The notes beneath the pieces are model-generated. The model did not search any database and was not told the origin of the DNA. It saw nothing but the letters and a program-made list of their open reading frames with translations. The position numbers were made by a program, and so were the translations under genes. Positions 18,118 through 26,871 of a stretch of 64,000 nucleotides of DNA are shown piece after piece (position 1 is the first letter of the stretch; each line of letters begins with the position of its first letter). The stretch covers positions 1,364,001 through 1,428,000 of the forward strand of contig NZ_JALPRP010000001.1 of assembly GCF_023195915.1 (NCBI RefSeq). The letters run 5' to 3'. Source of the stretch: Methanoculleus sp. 7T. GTDB lineage: Archaea; Halobacteriota; Methanomicrobia; Methanomicrobiales; Methanoculleaceae.

Positions 18118-18717
18118 ATGAACGAGAAAGAACTCAAGATCGGCGACATAGCGCGCCTGACCGGGATATCCGAGCAGGATGTCAGGACGCTCGTCCAGAC
18201 CTACGACAGCCTCTTTACCTACCGGACCATTGGGCCTGTCAAACTCTTCCCCGAGAGGGCGGTCAGGATCGTCCGTGAACTCATAGAACTCTCAGAGAAG
18301 GGCCTTACGCCCGAAGATATCGCCGAAGAGGTCCGTTCCGGCGGCAAGTCCGTCGCACCGGAAGAGCCGGCGGGAGAGATCGGCCGGGTCGGCACTCCGC
18401 TCCCGCCCGAGGTGGCGATCGACTTTCGGGTGATGCAGGATACGCTCGCCATGCACGAGCGCAGAATCGCGCGCCTGACCGCCGAACTCGAGCAGGAACG
18501 GGAACTGAGGAGAGAGGAGGCCGGCCGACTCGGGCAGGCCCTCGAAGACCTGCGGGAGCAGGTTGAAAGGCAGCGGGAGCAACTCGCGATCGTTGCAGAG
18601 TGGGTGGACTACTTTGATCTGCAGATGGATGAGGCCACCCGTCCGGCCCTTGAGCGCGTCCTGCGGGCATTTGGGAAGACCAACGGCCCCGGAAAATCGG
18701 CCGGCCGCACCGGCTGA
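18118..18717 (+). CDS. MerR-like helix-turn-helix protein with long coiled coil
   Basis: Residues 6-70 resemble a MerR-type winged helix: LKIGDIARLTGISEQDVRTL, then TYRTIGPVKLFPERAVRIV. After a linker, about residues 105-175 are heptad-like and charged (ELEQERELRREEAGRLGQAL), consistent with a coiled coil for dimerisation. No metal-binding cysteines are present, so it is not a classic metal sensor; DNA targets are unknown. I chose ATG 18118, which has AGGTGG eight bases upstream and gives 199 residues. ATG 18058 in the same frame is possible but adds 20 residues of low likeness. Confidence 0.65.
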   Translation: MNEKELKIGDIARLTGISEQDVRTLVQTYDSLFTYRTIGPVKLFPERAVRIVRELIELSEKGLTPEDIAEEVRSGGKSVAPEEPAGEIGRVGTPLPPEVAIDFRVMQDTLAMHERRIARLTAELEQERELRREEAGRLGQALEDLREQVERQREQLAIVAEWVDYFDLQMDEATRPALERVLRAFGKTNGPGKSAGRTG

Positions 18718-18832
18718 CGGGTGACGTGTGCATGCACACCGGCGATCTCCGATCCGAGATCGCCGGAAATTTGCTGAGACTATAGAGTATTGGTAGCAAA
18801 ATATAGTACATAATGAAATAATATTAGCAAAA

Positions 18833-18840
18833 TTTAAATA
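18833..18840 (+). promoter_or_regulatory. TATA box of the small membrane-protein gene
   Basis: TTTAAATA lies 25 bases before the GTG at 18865, in an AT-rich island (18785-18842). It predicts a transcript beginning at or very near the start codon, so the message would be leaderless. This also argues against the other-frame ATG at 18858. Confidence 0.55.
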
Positions 18841-18864
18841 CGATCCCTGCCATCAGCATGCGAG

Positions 18865-19161
18865 GTGATCGAGATCTCGCAGCAAAAATTGGCCACAGCA
18901 TTGACCGCCGCCATTCAAGTCCTGGTCGTTGCCGGATTGGTGGCCTGCATCGTCGTCGGACCCCAAGACCGGCCGTCTCCCATAGTTTCGCCGTCCGGCG
19001 AGACCCGGCATGCGGATTACCGGCCCGAGAGCACCTCGCCGGCCGCATACCCAATCGTCGGCCACCAGCCGGAGATCCTTCCGGGCATCGGGGCGATCGG
19101 CCGCCCCGGAACGACTATCGCCTCTTTTCCGGCGCATGCCGGTCTCTCTAGGTCATCATGA
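18865..19161 (+). CDS. Small hypothetical protein with one N-terminal membrane helix
   Basis: The 98-residue frame starts at GTG 18865 directly after a good TATA box. Residues 9-31 (LATALTAAIQVLVVAGLVAC and on) form a strong membrane helix or uncleaved signal anchor. The rest is Pro- and Ser-rich, suggesting an extracellular tail. No family is recognised. It overlaps the end of the converging DUF61 gene by 14 bases. A frame from ATG 18858 also exists but is basic and low-likeness. Existence rests on promoter position and hydrophobic helix only. Confidence 0.4.
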   Translation: MIEISQQKLATALTAAIQVLVVAGLVACIVVGPQDRPSPIVSPSGETRHADYRPESTSPAAYPIVGHQPEILPGIGAIGRPGTTIASFPAHAGLSRSS

Positions 19162-19579
19162 TCTGCATGGCCGTCGGGTACTTATTCACGATGGCATAGA
19201 CGAGGGGTTTAGCGATCCAGAGCCTTCTTCCCTGCATTCTCCGGAGAGGGCTGATCTCTTCCAAGCGCTGGAGGGCCTGCACCGCGGCCTCATCCGCGAG
19301 GAAGAAACTTCCCGGGACCGTGGAATCAAAGTAGAAGAGGATCGGAAGCCGGAGGCGTCTCTGCAGTTCTCCCGGGAGGGCCTGCTCCAGCCTGAGGAGG
19401 ACGCCTCGGTCGAAGTAGTGCTCGCTCCCGCCCTTTGTGACGGACGATGGGCGTTCCTCTCGCAGGAGTTGGGAGAGGCGTTTTCGCTCCGCAACTACGC
19501 CGTCGTTGATCTTGCCGATCTCAAGCCGCATCCATCTGAGGAGGGTCGTCTCGTCGCCTGCTGATGGTCGCTCTGGCAT
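19148..19579 (-). CDS. DUF61 (UPF0216) family protein
   Basis: This 143-residue protein matches the conserved archaeal UPF0216 family in length and in segments LRWMRLEIGKINDGVV and GSFFLADEAAVQAL. The family is found almost only in archaea and has no assigned reaction. AGGAGA two bases before ATG 19579 fixes the start, and a TATA box (ATATATATC region, 19640-19649) lies about 65 bases upstream. No membrane segments or metal motifs are visible. Confidence 0.78.
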   Translation of the reverse strand: MPERPSAGDETTLLRWMRLEIGKINDGVVAERKRLSQLLREERPSSVTKGGSEHYFDRGVLLRLEQALPGELQRRLRLPILFYFDSTVPGSFFLADEAAVQALQRLEEISPLRRMQGRRLWIAKPLVYAIVNKYPTAMQIMMT

Positions 19580-19807
19580 GTATTCTCCTATGATGATCTG
19601 TCCCTAGGGTCAGGGTGTACAAACCAGTCTCTGCCATGGGATATATATCTGGCCCTAAGGAAGCCCATCGATGACGGCGGATATCTGGGCGTTTTTCCCG
19701 GGACGCCGACATAACTGCGCCCTTCTCCAGCATCGCAACCCCCTCATTCTCCGGGGGAAAGTATATCAACTCCTGCCTCCAATTCGGCGCTTCTTGTGGG
19801 ATCCTTC

Positions 19808-20818
19808 ATGGAACATGATTCAGCGCATCACCAAGAGATCCGGCGGCACGCCCGCCTCCGGAGGGTGCTCGCCTGCGCCTTGCTGCTAGCCGGCACGACC
19901 GCCCTCCTCCTGGCCGCTCCGGTCGGCGCCACCGGCGCACTTGAGGACCGGCAGGAGTATAACCCGGACCTCGCGGAGGTTATCGGCGAGGTCAACGAGT
20001 CCGAACTCCGAAACACGACGTATGCCCTGCAGGGGATCCCGACCCGGACGTTCGGGTCGGGCGGGAACCGGGAGGCGGGCGAGTACCTCTTCGCGAGGCT
20101 TGCCGATATCCCCGGGCTCGAGGTGGAGTTCCAAGGAGGCGAACTCAACAACATCATCGCCACGCTCCCCGGGAGCGGCAACGCCTCCGGCGAGGTTGTT
20201 ATGGTGGGGGCGCACTTCGACAGCACGTCGTCGGATCCTGCCCGTGCGCCGGGGGCAACCGATAACGGGTGCGGCGTCGCCATCGTTCTGGAACTTGCCC
20301 GGGTGATGAGCCGGCACTCGTTCGACCGGACGGTGCAGTTCGCGTTCTGGAACGCCGAAGAGAACGGGCGATACGGCAGCGCCGAATACGCGGCGAGTAC
20401 GTCGGTCCCGCTTGTCCTCTACCTCAACTACGACTCGGCATGCTACGACCCGGAGAACCGTTCGGTCCTCGACATCGTCTACGACGAACGCTCCGCTGAT
20501 ATCGCGGCGCTCATGGCGGACCACAACACCCTCTACGCCACGAACTTCACCCTGACCCGGAACAACCACACCTGCGCCTCTGACCACACCCCCTTCCAAG
20601 CCCACGGGTTTCCGGCCGTGACGACGCATTCCGAGGAGCACGGTCCGGCCCATACCCCGGACGATACCATCGACTACGTATCGTTCGACTATGCAACGAG
20701 GAACGCTCAACTCGGCCTCTCGGTGCTGGCCGAGGTGGCCGGGCTCCGGGACGACGGAGAGGATTCCCCTGCCTCACATCAAGGTTACCCGGATTCGGAA
20801 GTTAACAATACCAATTAG
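19808..20818 (+). CDS. Secreted M28-family zinc aminopeptidase
   Basis: A positively charged N-terminus is followed by a hydrophobic signal segment (VLACALLLAGTTALLLAA) ending near VGATGA. The mature part has the M28 di-zinc residues: GAHFDST, GATDNGCG, NAEENGRYGSAEY, LNYDSA and HTPDDT. Several N-x-S/T sequons fit a glycosylated extracellular enzyme that removes N-terminal residues from peptides. I list ATG 19808 (336 residues). GTG 19796 in the same frame is an alternative, since GTATATC at 19761-19767 predicts a transcript start near 19790. A few C-terminal residues are polar and unstructured. Confidence 0.85.
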   Translation: MEHDSAHHQEIRRHARLRRVLACALLLAGTTALLLAAPVGATGALEDRQEYNPDLAEVIGEVNESELRNTTYALQGIPTRTFGSGGNREAGEYLFARLADIPGLEVEFQGGELNNIIATLPGSGNASGEVVMVGAHFDSTSSDPARAPGATDNGCGVAIVLELARVMSRHSFDRTVQFAFWNAEENGRYGSAEYAASTSVPLVLYLNYDSACYDPENRSVLDIVYDERSADIAALMADHNTLYATNFTLTRNNHTCASDHTPFQAHGFPAVTTHSEEHGPAHTPDDTIDYVSFDYATRNAQLGLSVLAEVAGLRDDGEDSPASHQGYPDSEVNNTN

Positions 20819-20856
20819 TAAATATATTTACGTTGACCGGCCCACCTACAGGGTGA

Positions 20857-21723
20857 ATGATCACGTCAATCGGGCATGACGGGATAGACTGGAACGAGGT
20901 CTGGCGCTCCCGGATGGAGACGAGTACCGCCCTGAAACGGAACAAAGGATGCTCCGACTTCTGGGACAATCGCGAGAGAGCGAAGGAACGCTCGGCTTCC
21001 TCTGCCGGGGACGATTGCGAACGGGTCCGCTGGGTAACCTCTTCTCTCCCGGTCACCCCGGAGACCCGTGTCCTCGATATCGGGGCCGGTGCGGGTGCGA
21101 TCGCGATCCCTCTCTCCCGGTATGCGGCCGCGGTGACCGCGGTCGAACCGGCTCGGGCGATGCGGGAATTTCTGGAGCAAGCGGTCGCGGAGGCAGGGAT
21201 CGGCAACATCACCGTCGTAGGTAGGCGCTGGGAGGAGACCGACCCGGAACGCGACCTCGACCCTCCGTACGACGTCGTCTTTGCGTCGTTCTCGCTCGGC
21301 ATGCCCGACCTAAAGGAAGCGATAGAGAAGATGAACGGAGTCTGCTCGGGAACCGTCGCCGTCTTCCATTTCGCCGGGCTGCCCTACTGGGAGCAGGTCA
21401 TGCTCGAGACCTGGCCGCGCCTTCACGGGGTGCCGTATTCGCCGGGGCCGAAGGCGGACGTCATATTCAATCTCTTGTATCGGATGGGCATCTACCCTGA
21501 GGTCTCGTTCTCCTCGTATGAGCACAGGCTCGTGGTCCCGGATCTCGATGCCGGAGTGGATGCGCTCAGGGGGAGACTCCTCGTCGAGACCCCGAAGCAG
21601 GAGGCCGTCCTCCGTGAGTATCTTACCGCCCGCCTTGTCCGTGATGACGGGGGCCTCGTGCTCAGACATCGGGTGCACCGTGCCTGCCTCAGGTGGGAGC
21701 CGCACCGTTCGGAAGGCGCGTGA
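20857..21723 (+). CDS. Class I SAM-dependent methyltransferase
   Basis: The 288-residue protein has motif I as VLDIGAGAGAIAIPLSR, the acidic end of strand 2 in AVEPA, and YDVVFASFSL as motif IV. A family-specific N-terminus, GIDWNEVWRSRM with CSDFWDNRERAKER, recurs in methanogen methyltransferases of unknown substrate. TAAATATATTTA at 20819-20830 is a TATA-containing palindrome and predicts a leader of only a few bases before ATG 20857. It follows the M28 gene by 38 bases but has its own promoter. A decayed relative of its N-terminus appears at 40939-41181. Confidence 0.82.
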   Translation: MITSIGHDGIDWNEVWRSRMETSTALKRNKGCSDFWDNRERAKERSASSAGDDCERVRWVTSSLPVTPETRVLDIGAGAGAIAIPLSRYAAAVTAVEPARAMREFLEQAVAEAGIGNITVVGRRWEETDPERDLDPPYDVVFASFSLGMPDLKEAIEKMNGVCSGTVAVFHFAGLPYWEQVMLETWPRLHGVPYSPGPKADVIFNLLYRMGIYPEVSFSSYEHRLVVPDLDAGVDALRGRLLVETPKQEAVLREYLTARLVRDDGGLVLRHRVHRACLRWEPHRSEGA

Positions 21724-21960
21724 ACCCGCTCCCGGATGCGTGCCGCACAAAAACCACCTGAGCCGATTTTCTGGCACAGGCGGATGGGTATCGCCGGTAT
21801 TATCTATCGCGCAGTGCGGAACGGGTGCGTTCCTGAGGCTGCCCGTATTCTCCGGTCAGGCGGTTGAAGCCGGCCGCCGCCTCCAGCGCGGCGCAAGGCT
21901 CTCCTCACCCGCCGAAAAACCCAGTCCTTCGATCGTACCGAGTATGGCGGGTAGAGTACG

Positions 21961-21969
21961 CTTTTATAC
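21961..21969 (+). promoter_or_regulatory. TATA box of the glutamine synthetase-like gene
   Basis: CTTTTATAC lies 25-33 bases before ATG 21994, the usual archaeal spacing for a leaderless transcript. No ribosome site precedes the ATG, in agreement. Confidence 0.6.
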
Positions 21970-21993
21970 GGTCGAGACCAACGTTAAAAAAAT

Positions 21994-23499
21994 ATGAGAG
22001 ATTCTGAGATCCTGATGAACCCCAACGATCTGGTCCGTTTTCTCAAAAAGGAGCCATCGGAGTTTACCAAGGAGGATATCATCTGGTTCTGCGAGGAGAA
22101 CGGAATTGAGATGATCAACTTCCGCTACGCTGCCGAAGACGGCAAGCTCAAGACCCTCAACTTCGTCATCTCCTCAAAGGAGCACCTCGACACCATCCTC
22201 TCCGACGGCGAACGCGTCGACGGCAGCAACCTCTTCTCGTTCATCGAAGCCGGGAGCAGCGACCTCTACGTTATCCCGCGCTACAGGACGGCGTTCGTGA
22301 ACCCCTTTGCCGACGTGCCGACGCTCGAGTTCCTCTGCTCCTTCTACGACAGCGACGGGAAGCCGCTTGAGAGTTCCCCCGAGTACGTGCTCCGCAAGGC
22401 GGACGAGGAGTTCACCCGCCGGACCGGGTGCACCTTCAAGACCCTCGGCGAACTCGAATACTACGTCATCAGTCCGCGGGAGGATCTCTACCCCGGCCGC
22501 GACCAGAAGGGCTACCACTCGGCCGACCCCTTCGTCAAGTTCGCGGGCCTGCGGGACGAGGCGATGCGGCTGATCGCTCGGGCCGGCGGCAAGATCAAGT
22601 ACGGCCATTCTGAGGTCGGGTGCTTCTGCAACAGCGACACCTACTACGAGCAGCACGAGATCGAGTTCCTGCCGATGCGGGTAGAGCAGGCGGTCGAGCA
22701 GTTGATCATCGCCAAATGGATCCTGCGGATGCTCGGCAACCAGTACGGCGTCGAGATCAGTTTCGCCCCGAAGATCACCGTCGGGAAGGCCGGAAGCGGC
22801 ATGCACTTCCATATGCTTGTCGAGAAGGACGGCCGGAATCTGATGGTCGAGGACGGCAAGTTGAGCCCGCTCGCCCGGAAGATGATCGCCGGAATCCTTG
22901 ACGCCGCCGACGCCCTGACGGCCTTTGGGAACAGCATCCCGACCTCGTACCTCCGCCTCGTTCCCCACCAGGAGGCGCCGACGACGATCTGCTGGGGCGA
23001 CCGCAACCGTTCGGTCGTGGTCCGCGTCCCCCTCGGCTGGATCGGCGCCGACGGCATGACCCATGATGCCAACCCCAACGGGAACCGCCGCCGGGAAGAG
23101 CGGCCGTCGAAGCAGACGTTCGAATACCGGGTCGCCGACGGTTCCGCAGACCCCTACCTGACGGTCGCCGGCCTAGTCGTGGCGTCGCTGCGCGGGATCA
23201 CCATGCCCGGCGCGCTCGACGCGGCCGAACGGCTCTACGTCAGCGGGAACATCTTCCGGCCCGAGTTTAAGGAGCGTCTCGCAGGGTTCAACCAGCTTCC
23301 CGCCTCATGTGTCGAGTCCGCCGAGGCGCTCGAGGCGAAGCGGGCGATCTTCGAGGAGAACGGGATCTTCCCGGCGGGCATGATCGAGAGCAGGATCTCA
23401 ACCCTGAAGGCCTTCAATGACCGGGGCTTAAGCGAGAAACTCTACGGCAACAACGATGCGATCCGGGAACTGGTCGAAGAGTTCCTCCATGTGGCGTGA
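21994..23499 (+). CDS. Divergent glutamine synthetase-family protein
   Basis: The 501-residue protein keeps the GS fold in order: beta-grasp with RVDGSNLFSF and SSDLYVIPRYRT, then GELEYYVISP, the metal Glu in HEIEFLP, GSGMHFH (ammonium/ATP His region), RLVPHQEAP, NRSVVVRVP and YRVADGSADPYL. It is longer than GSI near 445 residues and departs from the usual GPGQHEI and KPxxGDNGSG patterns. True glutamine synthetase activity is therefore uncertain; it may be a gamma-glutamyl ligase of another amine. It has its own TATA box and stands alone with no nitrogen-regulation gene beside it. The protein ends normally. Confidence 0.8.
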   Translation: MRDSEILMNPNDLVRFLKKEPSEFTKEDIIWFCEENGIEMINFRYAAEDGKLKTLNFVISSKEHLDTILSDGERVDGSNLFSFIEAGSSDLYVIPRYRTAFVNPFADVPTLEFLCSFYDSDGKPLESSPEYVLRKADEEFTRRTGCTFKTLGELEYYVISPREDLYPGRDQKGYHSADPFVKFAGLRDEAMRLIARAGGKIKYGHSEVGCFCNSDTYYEQHEIEFLPMRVEQAVEQLIIAKWILRMLGNQYGVEISFAPKITVGKAGSGMHFHMLVEKDGRNLMVEDGKLSPLARKMIAGILDAADALTAFGNSIPTSYLRLVPHQEAPTTICWGDRNRSVVVRVPLGWIGADGMTHDANPNGNRRREERPSKQTFEYRVADGSADPYLTVAGLVVASLRGITMPGALDAAERLYVSGNIFRPEFKERLAGFNQLPASCVESAEALEAKRAIFEENGIFPAGMIESRISTLKAFNDRGLSEKLYGNNDAIRELVEEFLHVA

Positions 23500-23863
23500 G
23501 AGCCGGATAGACCGGCTTTTGCAGAATACTTTTTTTCAACGGCCCGTGCCGGCCGGATTTTCCCGTGTGTCGCTTGGGCGGGCATGACGGGGTTTATTCG
23601 GGCTTGCATTAGAGTATCGCCGCAGACGAGGCCCTCTGTATCTCTGCTTCCTTTTTCCTTTCCCGGCCCCTGTACGGGCATACTGGGGCTCCGGTCGCTG
23701 GGGGTTGCGGCAGGGGCAAGTTATTATTAGGAGGGAATTCAGTAGAGGTGGCTCTCCGGAATGGGATGGGGTTCTCTGCGGGAGAGGAGACGGCCTCTCT
23801 GGGTAGTGAGGGGCCGTGCAGAACCGCGAGGGCCCCCCCGGTCCGGATGAAGGAGGTATTCGT
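23500..23863. other. Intergenic region with a promoter-like element
   Basis: No supported gene is seen. AAGTTATTATTAGG at about 23718-23731 could be a TATA box for the next gene; it would give a leader of roughly 110 bases. Frames through this stretch lack ribosome sites and coding character. Confidence 0.45.
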
Positions 23864-24175
23864 ATGCGAGGAGAAGCAAAGAAGAGCATGTCCGGGGAAC
23901 AGGGGCCGGTCACGTTTACGTGTTACCGGATCACCCCGGGTGAGGAGGGTGCGCCCGGAGAGGATATGAACGCCTACAGCGTCGTGGTGCTGCTGCCGGA
24001 CGGGGAGTTCAAGCATCAGGTCGTCTGGGCACGGGCCCCCGAGGATGTAGGCGACGCGATCCGGGTTCCGCACGGTTCAAGGGTGATCATGACCGAGATG
24101 ACGAACGCGCTCGTCTGGGACAGCGGGCCGGTAGAGGCCGAGGAAGTGGCTCCGGAGGCTGCACCGACCCCCTGA
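23864..24175 (+). CDS. Small hypothetical soluble protein
   Basis: This 103-residue frame is chosen because a perfect AAGGAGGT ribosome site lies six bases before ATG 23864. After a charged start, residues from about 15 to 90 look like a small beta-rich domain (VTFTCYRITPGEEG, YSVVVLLPDGEFKHQVVW, VPHGSRVIMTEMT). The end is acidic and Ala/Pro-rich. It has no signal peptide, membrane helix or metal motif, and I recognise no family. It converges with the flavoprotein gene across 88 bases. Confidence 0.65.
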   Translation: MRGEAKKSMSGEQGPVTFTCYRITPGEEGAPGEDMNAYSVVVLLPDGEFKHQVVWARAPEDVGDAIRVPHGSRVIMTEMTNALVWDSGPVEAEEVAPEAAPTP

Positions 24176-24263
24176 ACCCTTTTTCGGCCGTCTCACCCCG
24201 CTCCGGGGGCCGGGCCGGGATACTCGTACGTGTACCGGGCGCGAGGGGCACTGCAGGAGGGGG

Positions 24264-24998
24264 TTATGATCTCCGGTTCGCCGTGATGGCTCCGTCCATG
24301 AAGGCGTTCGCGTTCACGAGGAAGGTATCGATGTAATCCGGTGCCGGGATCAGGGGCTCTTCAAGGCGTTGGGCGGTCTTCGGCGAGATCCGTCCCTCTC
24401 TGACGACCTCTGCGCCGGCCAGCCGCAGCAGGTCCCGATAGGCGTCGACGAACGGTCTCAACTCTTCGTCCTGGAGCAGGCTCCCCGCTCCCCGATAGAT
24501 CTCGCCGACGAACCCCGTATGGTAGTTCCTCGCCATCCTCCTGGTGAGGAGACGGAGCACCTGAAAGTGGCTCTGTTCGGGGAACCCGCAGTTTGCGATC
24601 ATGACAAATTTCGGGGCAGGTTTTCTCCCCCGGGCATGGCGGACCTCGCCGTTTGTATCCTTCTCGAAGTGGGGGTCGCCGGCCGGCAGGAGGCGGTCGA
24701 TGAAGTTCTTCATGAGTCCTGAGACGTTGTCGTTGTGGAGCGGCGTGGCAAATACTGCCACGTCGGCGGAGAGGTACTTTTCCAGCAGATCTTCCATCTC
24801 GTCTGCCTGGATACAGGCTCCGGGGGTCTTCAACCAGCAGGAGAAGCAGCCCAGGCAGTGCCCGATCTTTTTTCCGGCGAGAAAGACGTTCTCGACCTCC
24901 GCCCCCGCGCCCTCTGCCCCGGCGAGGAACGCCTCGACCATGACGTGCGTGTTGCTCTGCTCCCCACGGGGGCTCCCGTTAAAGGCTATAATTTTCAC
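24264..24998 (-). CDS. Iron-sulfur flavoprotein (flavodoxin-like NADPH-dependent reductase family)
   Basis: The 244-residue protein begins with the FMN phosphate loop FNGSPRGEQSNT and has a compact cysteine motif, HCLGCFSCWLKTPGAC. This motif in Isf-type proteins binds a 4Fe-4S cluster beside FMN. ATPLHNDNVSGLMKNFIDR and IANCGFPEQSHF are other family positions. Such proteins in methanogens move electrons from ferredoxin or reduce oxygen and peroxide; the partner here is unknown. The cysteine spacing C-x2-C-x2-C-x6-C should be compared with Isf before calling the cluster. It is monocistronic, converging with the small gene at 23864. Confidence 0.82.
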   Translation of the reverse strand: MKIIAFNGSPRGEQSNTHVMVEAFLAGAEGAGAEVENVFLAGKKIGHCLGCFSCWLKTPGACIQADEMEDLLEKYLSADVAVFATPLHNDNVSGLMKNFIDRLLPAGDPHFEKDTNGEVRHARGRKPAPKFVMIANCGFPEQSHFQVLRLLTRRMARNYHTGFVGEIYRGAGSLLQDEELRPFVDAYRDLLRLAGAEVVREGRISPKTAQRLEEPLIPAPDYIDTFLVNANAFMDGAITANRRS

Positions 24999-25164
24999 GG
25001 GACATCCCTCTGCGATAGAGTCCTTAAAGATATTGGGGTGGGATGAGACACGGGCGGATAAAGGTACTGGCCGGGTCCGACACTTCTGTTCCGGGACGGC
25101 CCTGAGGAACCCCGGCCGGATCTCCTGGTCCCTCTTTCCGGGAGCACGTGCAGCCCTCGCACAC

Positions 25165-25175
25165 CATTAAATATC
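25165..25175 (+). promoter_or_regulatory. TATA box of the SnoaL-like gene
   Basis: CATTAAATATC lies about 55-65 bases before ATG 25230. It predicts a transcript start near 25197 and a leader of about 30 bases holding GAGGGATAGG as ribosome site. Confidence 0.5.
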
Positions 25176-25229
25176 CCGATGGACTCTGGTGAGTCCGAAC
25201 GTATACGGCGTTCTACTGAGGGATAGGAT

Positions 25230-25616
25230 ATGGTTGCTGACGAAGTGAAGAAGGCCATCGATACAAATAACGAGAGATTCTCTGAAGGATTCCTGAAAGG
25301 GGATGCCTCGATAACGGCATCTGTCTTTGCCGAGAATGCTGTAGTCTTCCCTCCAGACGCTCCCATGGTCGAGGGCAGAGGGGCGATCGAGGAGTTCTGG
25401 AGAGCGGTCATGGCGTCGGGCGTGAAGGGAGTAGAGTTAACCACGATCGAGCTCTCCGGGAGCGGCGATTATCTGCACGAGAGGGGAACGGGTATTATCA
25501 GGGTCCGTCCCCCAGGTGGAACGCCTGCCGAGCAGAAGATTAAGTTCGTTGTCGTGTGGAAGCATACAGCGGATGGCTGGAAGAATATGTGGGACATCTG
25601 GAATACCTCTCCTTGA
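25230..25616 (+). CDS. SnoaL-like/ketosteroid isomerase-fold protein (DUF4440 type)
   Basis: The 128-residue protein has the cone-fold pattern of NTF2-like proteins: helix with NNERFSEGFLKGDAS, SVFAENAVVFPPDAP, then GRGAIEEFWRAVMASG. It closes with the strand KFVVVWKHTADGWKNMWDIW. Members of this superfamily range from isomerases to binding proteins, so no reaction is proposed. A gap and its own promoter separate it from the divergent flavoprotein gene. No signal peptide is visible. Confidence 0.75.
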   Translation: MVADEVKKAIDTNNERFSEGFLKGDASITASVFAENAVVFPPDAPMVEGRGAIEEFWRAVMASGVKGVELTTIELSGSGDYLHERGTGIIRVRPPGGTPAEQKIKFVVVWKHTADGWKNMWDIWNTSP

Positions 25617-25907
25617 CACGAGGGATTTTCGAGTTTTATACGGTTTGTTGCGGTATTGCCGATGAATAATAACCGGGATTAGGGCCGAAAAACCCGGGAT
25701 GCCCCGGTTACCGGGGGTCTCCCTCCCCCTTCAGAAGATATGCGACGTTCCGAAGCGCGATCGAAGGGGGTGTGTGAGCGCAAGCCTTTCCATGTGCGAT
25801 TATGCAGAGCGGCAACAAAATGCCGGAACACTATAACTATCCCCCATGCGGCCCGCCCGTGCAGAGGTTATATGTGTGAGTGCGTCCCTCGTGCCCGGGG
25901 TGATTGG

Positions 25908-26600
25908 ATGGCAGATGTTACCCAGCAGGTGGCGAATGTTACCAAGTACAGTGCGGTCAACCTGATGGCTGATGCCGGGGTGGACGCGAGGCAATGGAAC
26001 CGGATGCCGGATGACGTTACGATCAGAAAGACAGCAGCGGCGATCGAGGCGCGGGGCGTCAGGGTACTCCTTGCGGAGACGGCCGAGGATGCGCTCCGGG
26101 CCGTCGTCGACCTGCTTCCCGAAGGCGCTGAGGTCATGAACGGGACCTCAACGACTCTGAACGAGATCGGGTTTGACCGGGTGCTCAAGGAGAACCGGAA
26201 GGGCTGGCGGGACTATCATGCGATCGTTACGGCCGAGAACGATGAGAAGAAGCGGCATGCCCTTCGCCGTAAAAGCGTGGCCGCCGACTATTTCCTCTCC
26301 GGCGTTCAGGCGATCGCCGAGTCGGGCGAGGTCGTCGGGTGCGATAAGACCGGGAGCCGGATGGGGGCGTGGCCCCACGCGGCGGCCCACCTCGTCCTTG
26401 TCTCCGGTGCGAACAAGATCGTGCCTACCCTCGATGATGCGCTCCGGCGGTGCCGGGAGTACGCTCTGCCGCTCGAGAACCAGCGTGCCCAGCGCGTCTA
26501 CGGCACCGGGAGCGAAATCGGGAAGTACGTGATCCTCGCCAGAGAGGTCGAGGAGGGGAGGATTACTCTGGTCCTAATCCGGGAGCGGCTCGGCTACTGA
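25908..26600 (+). CDS. LUD-domain protein (LutC/YkgG-like)
   Basis: The 230-residue protein consists of one LUD domain: AAAIEARGVRVLLAETAEDAL, MNGTSTTLNEIGFDRVL, KSVAADYFLSGVQAIAESGE, and VLVSGANKIVPTLDDA. In bacteria LutC works with LutA and LutB in lactate oxidation, but neither partner is encoded here, so it probably acts in another oxidoreductase context. ATG 25908 is preferred: GGGGTGATT lies just before it, and TTATATG at 25868-25874 would start the transcript near 25897. An upstream frame extension to 25740 lacks likeness and contains this promoter. Confidence 0.8.
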   Translation: MADVTQQVANVTKYSAVNLMADAGVDARQWNRMPDDVTIRKTAAAIEARGVRVLLAETAEDALRAVVDLLPEGAEVMNGTSTTLNEIGFDRVLKENRKGWRDYHAIVTAENDEKKRHALRRKSVAADYFLSGVQAIAESGEVVGCDKTGSRMGAWPHAAAHLVLVSGANKIVPTLDDALRRCREYALPLENQRAQRVYGTGSEIGKYVILAREVEEGRITLVLIRERLGY

Positions 26601-26871
26601 GCCGGGCGGCCCTGTGCGTTCAGCCGCCGGGTGTGCGACCTTTGAGGCAAACGGCATCCCTGCGACGGGATTATCTCCTCCCCCCTTTCTGAAGTGCGGG
26701 TTTGATTATGATCGCGACGCCCGCCCGGCGTGTCTCGGCGTTGCGGAGACCCTGCCGTTCCCCGGTCTGACCCTGCGGCGGGGGTGCGGATGTGGCTATG
26801 GCGACGCACCGCATCCTTTTCCCCATCCGGCCGTGTAGTATTATCCGATCTGCCATGCCACTTCCTAGTGC

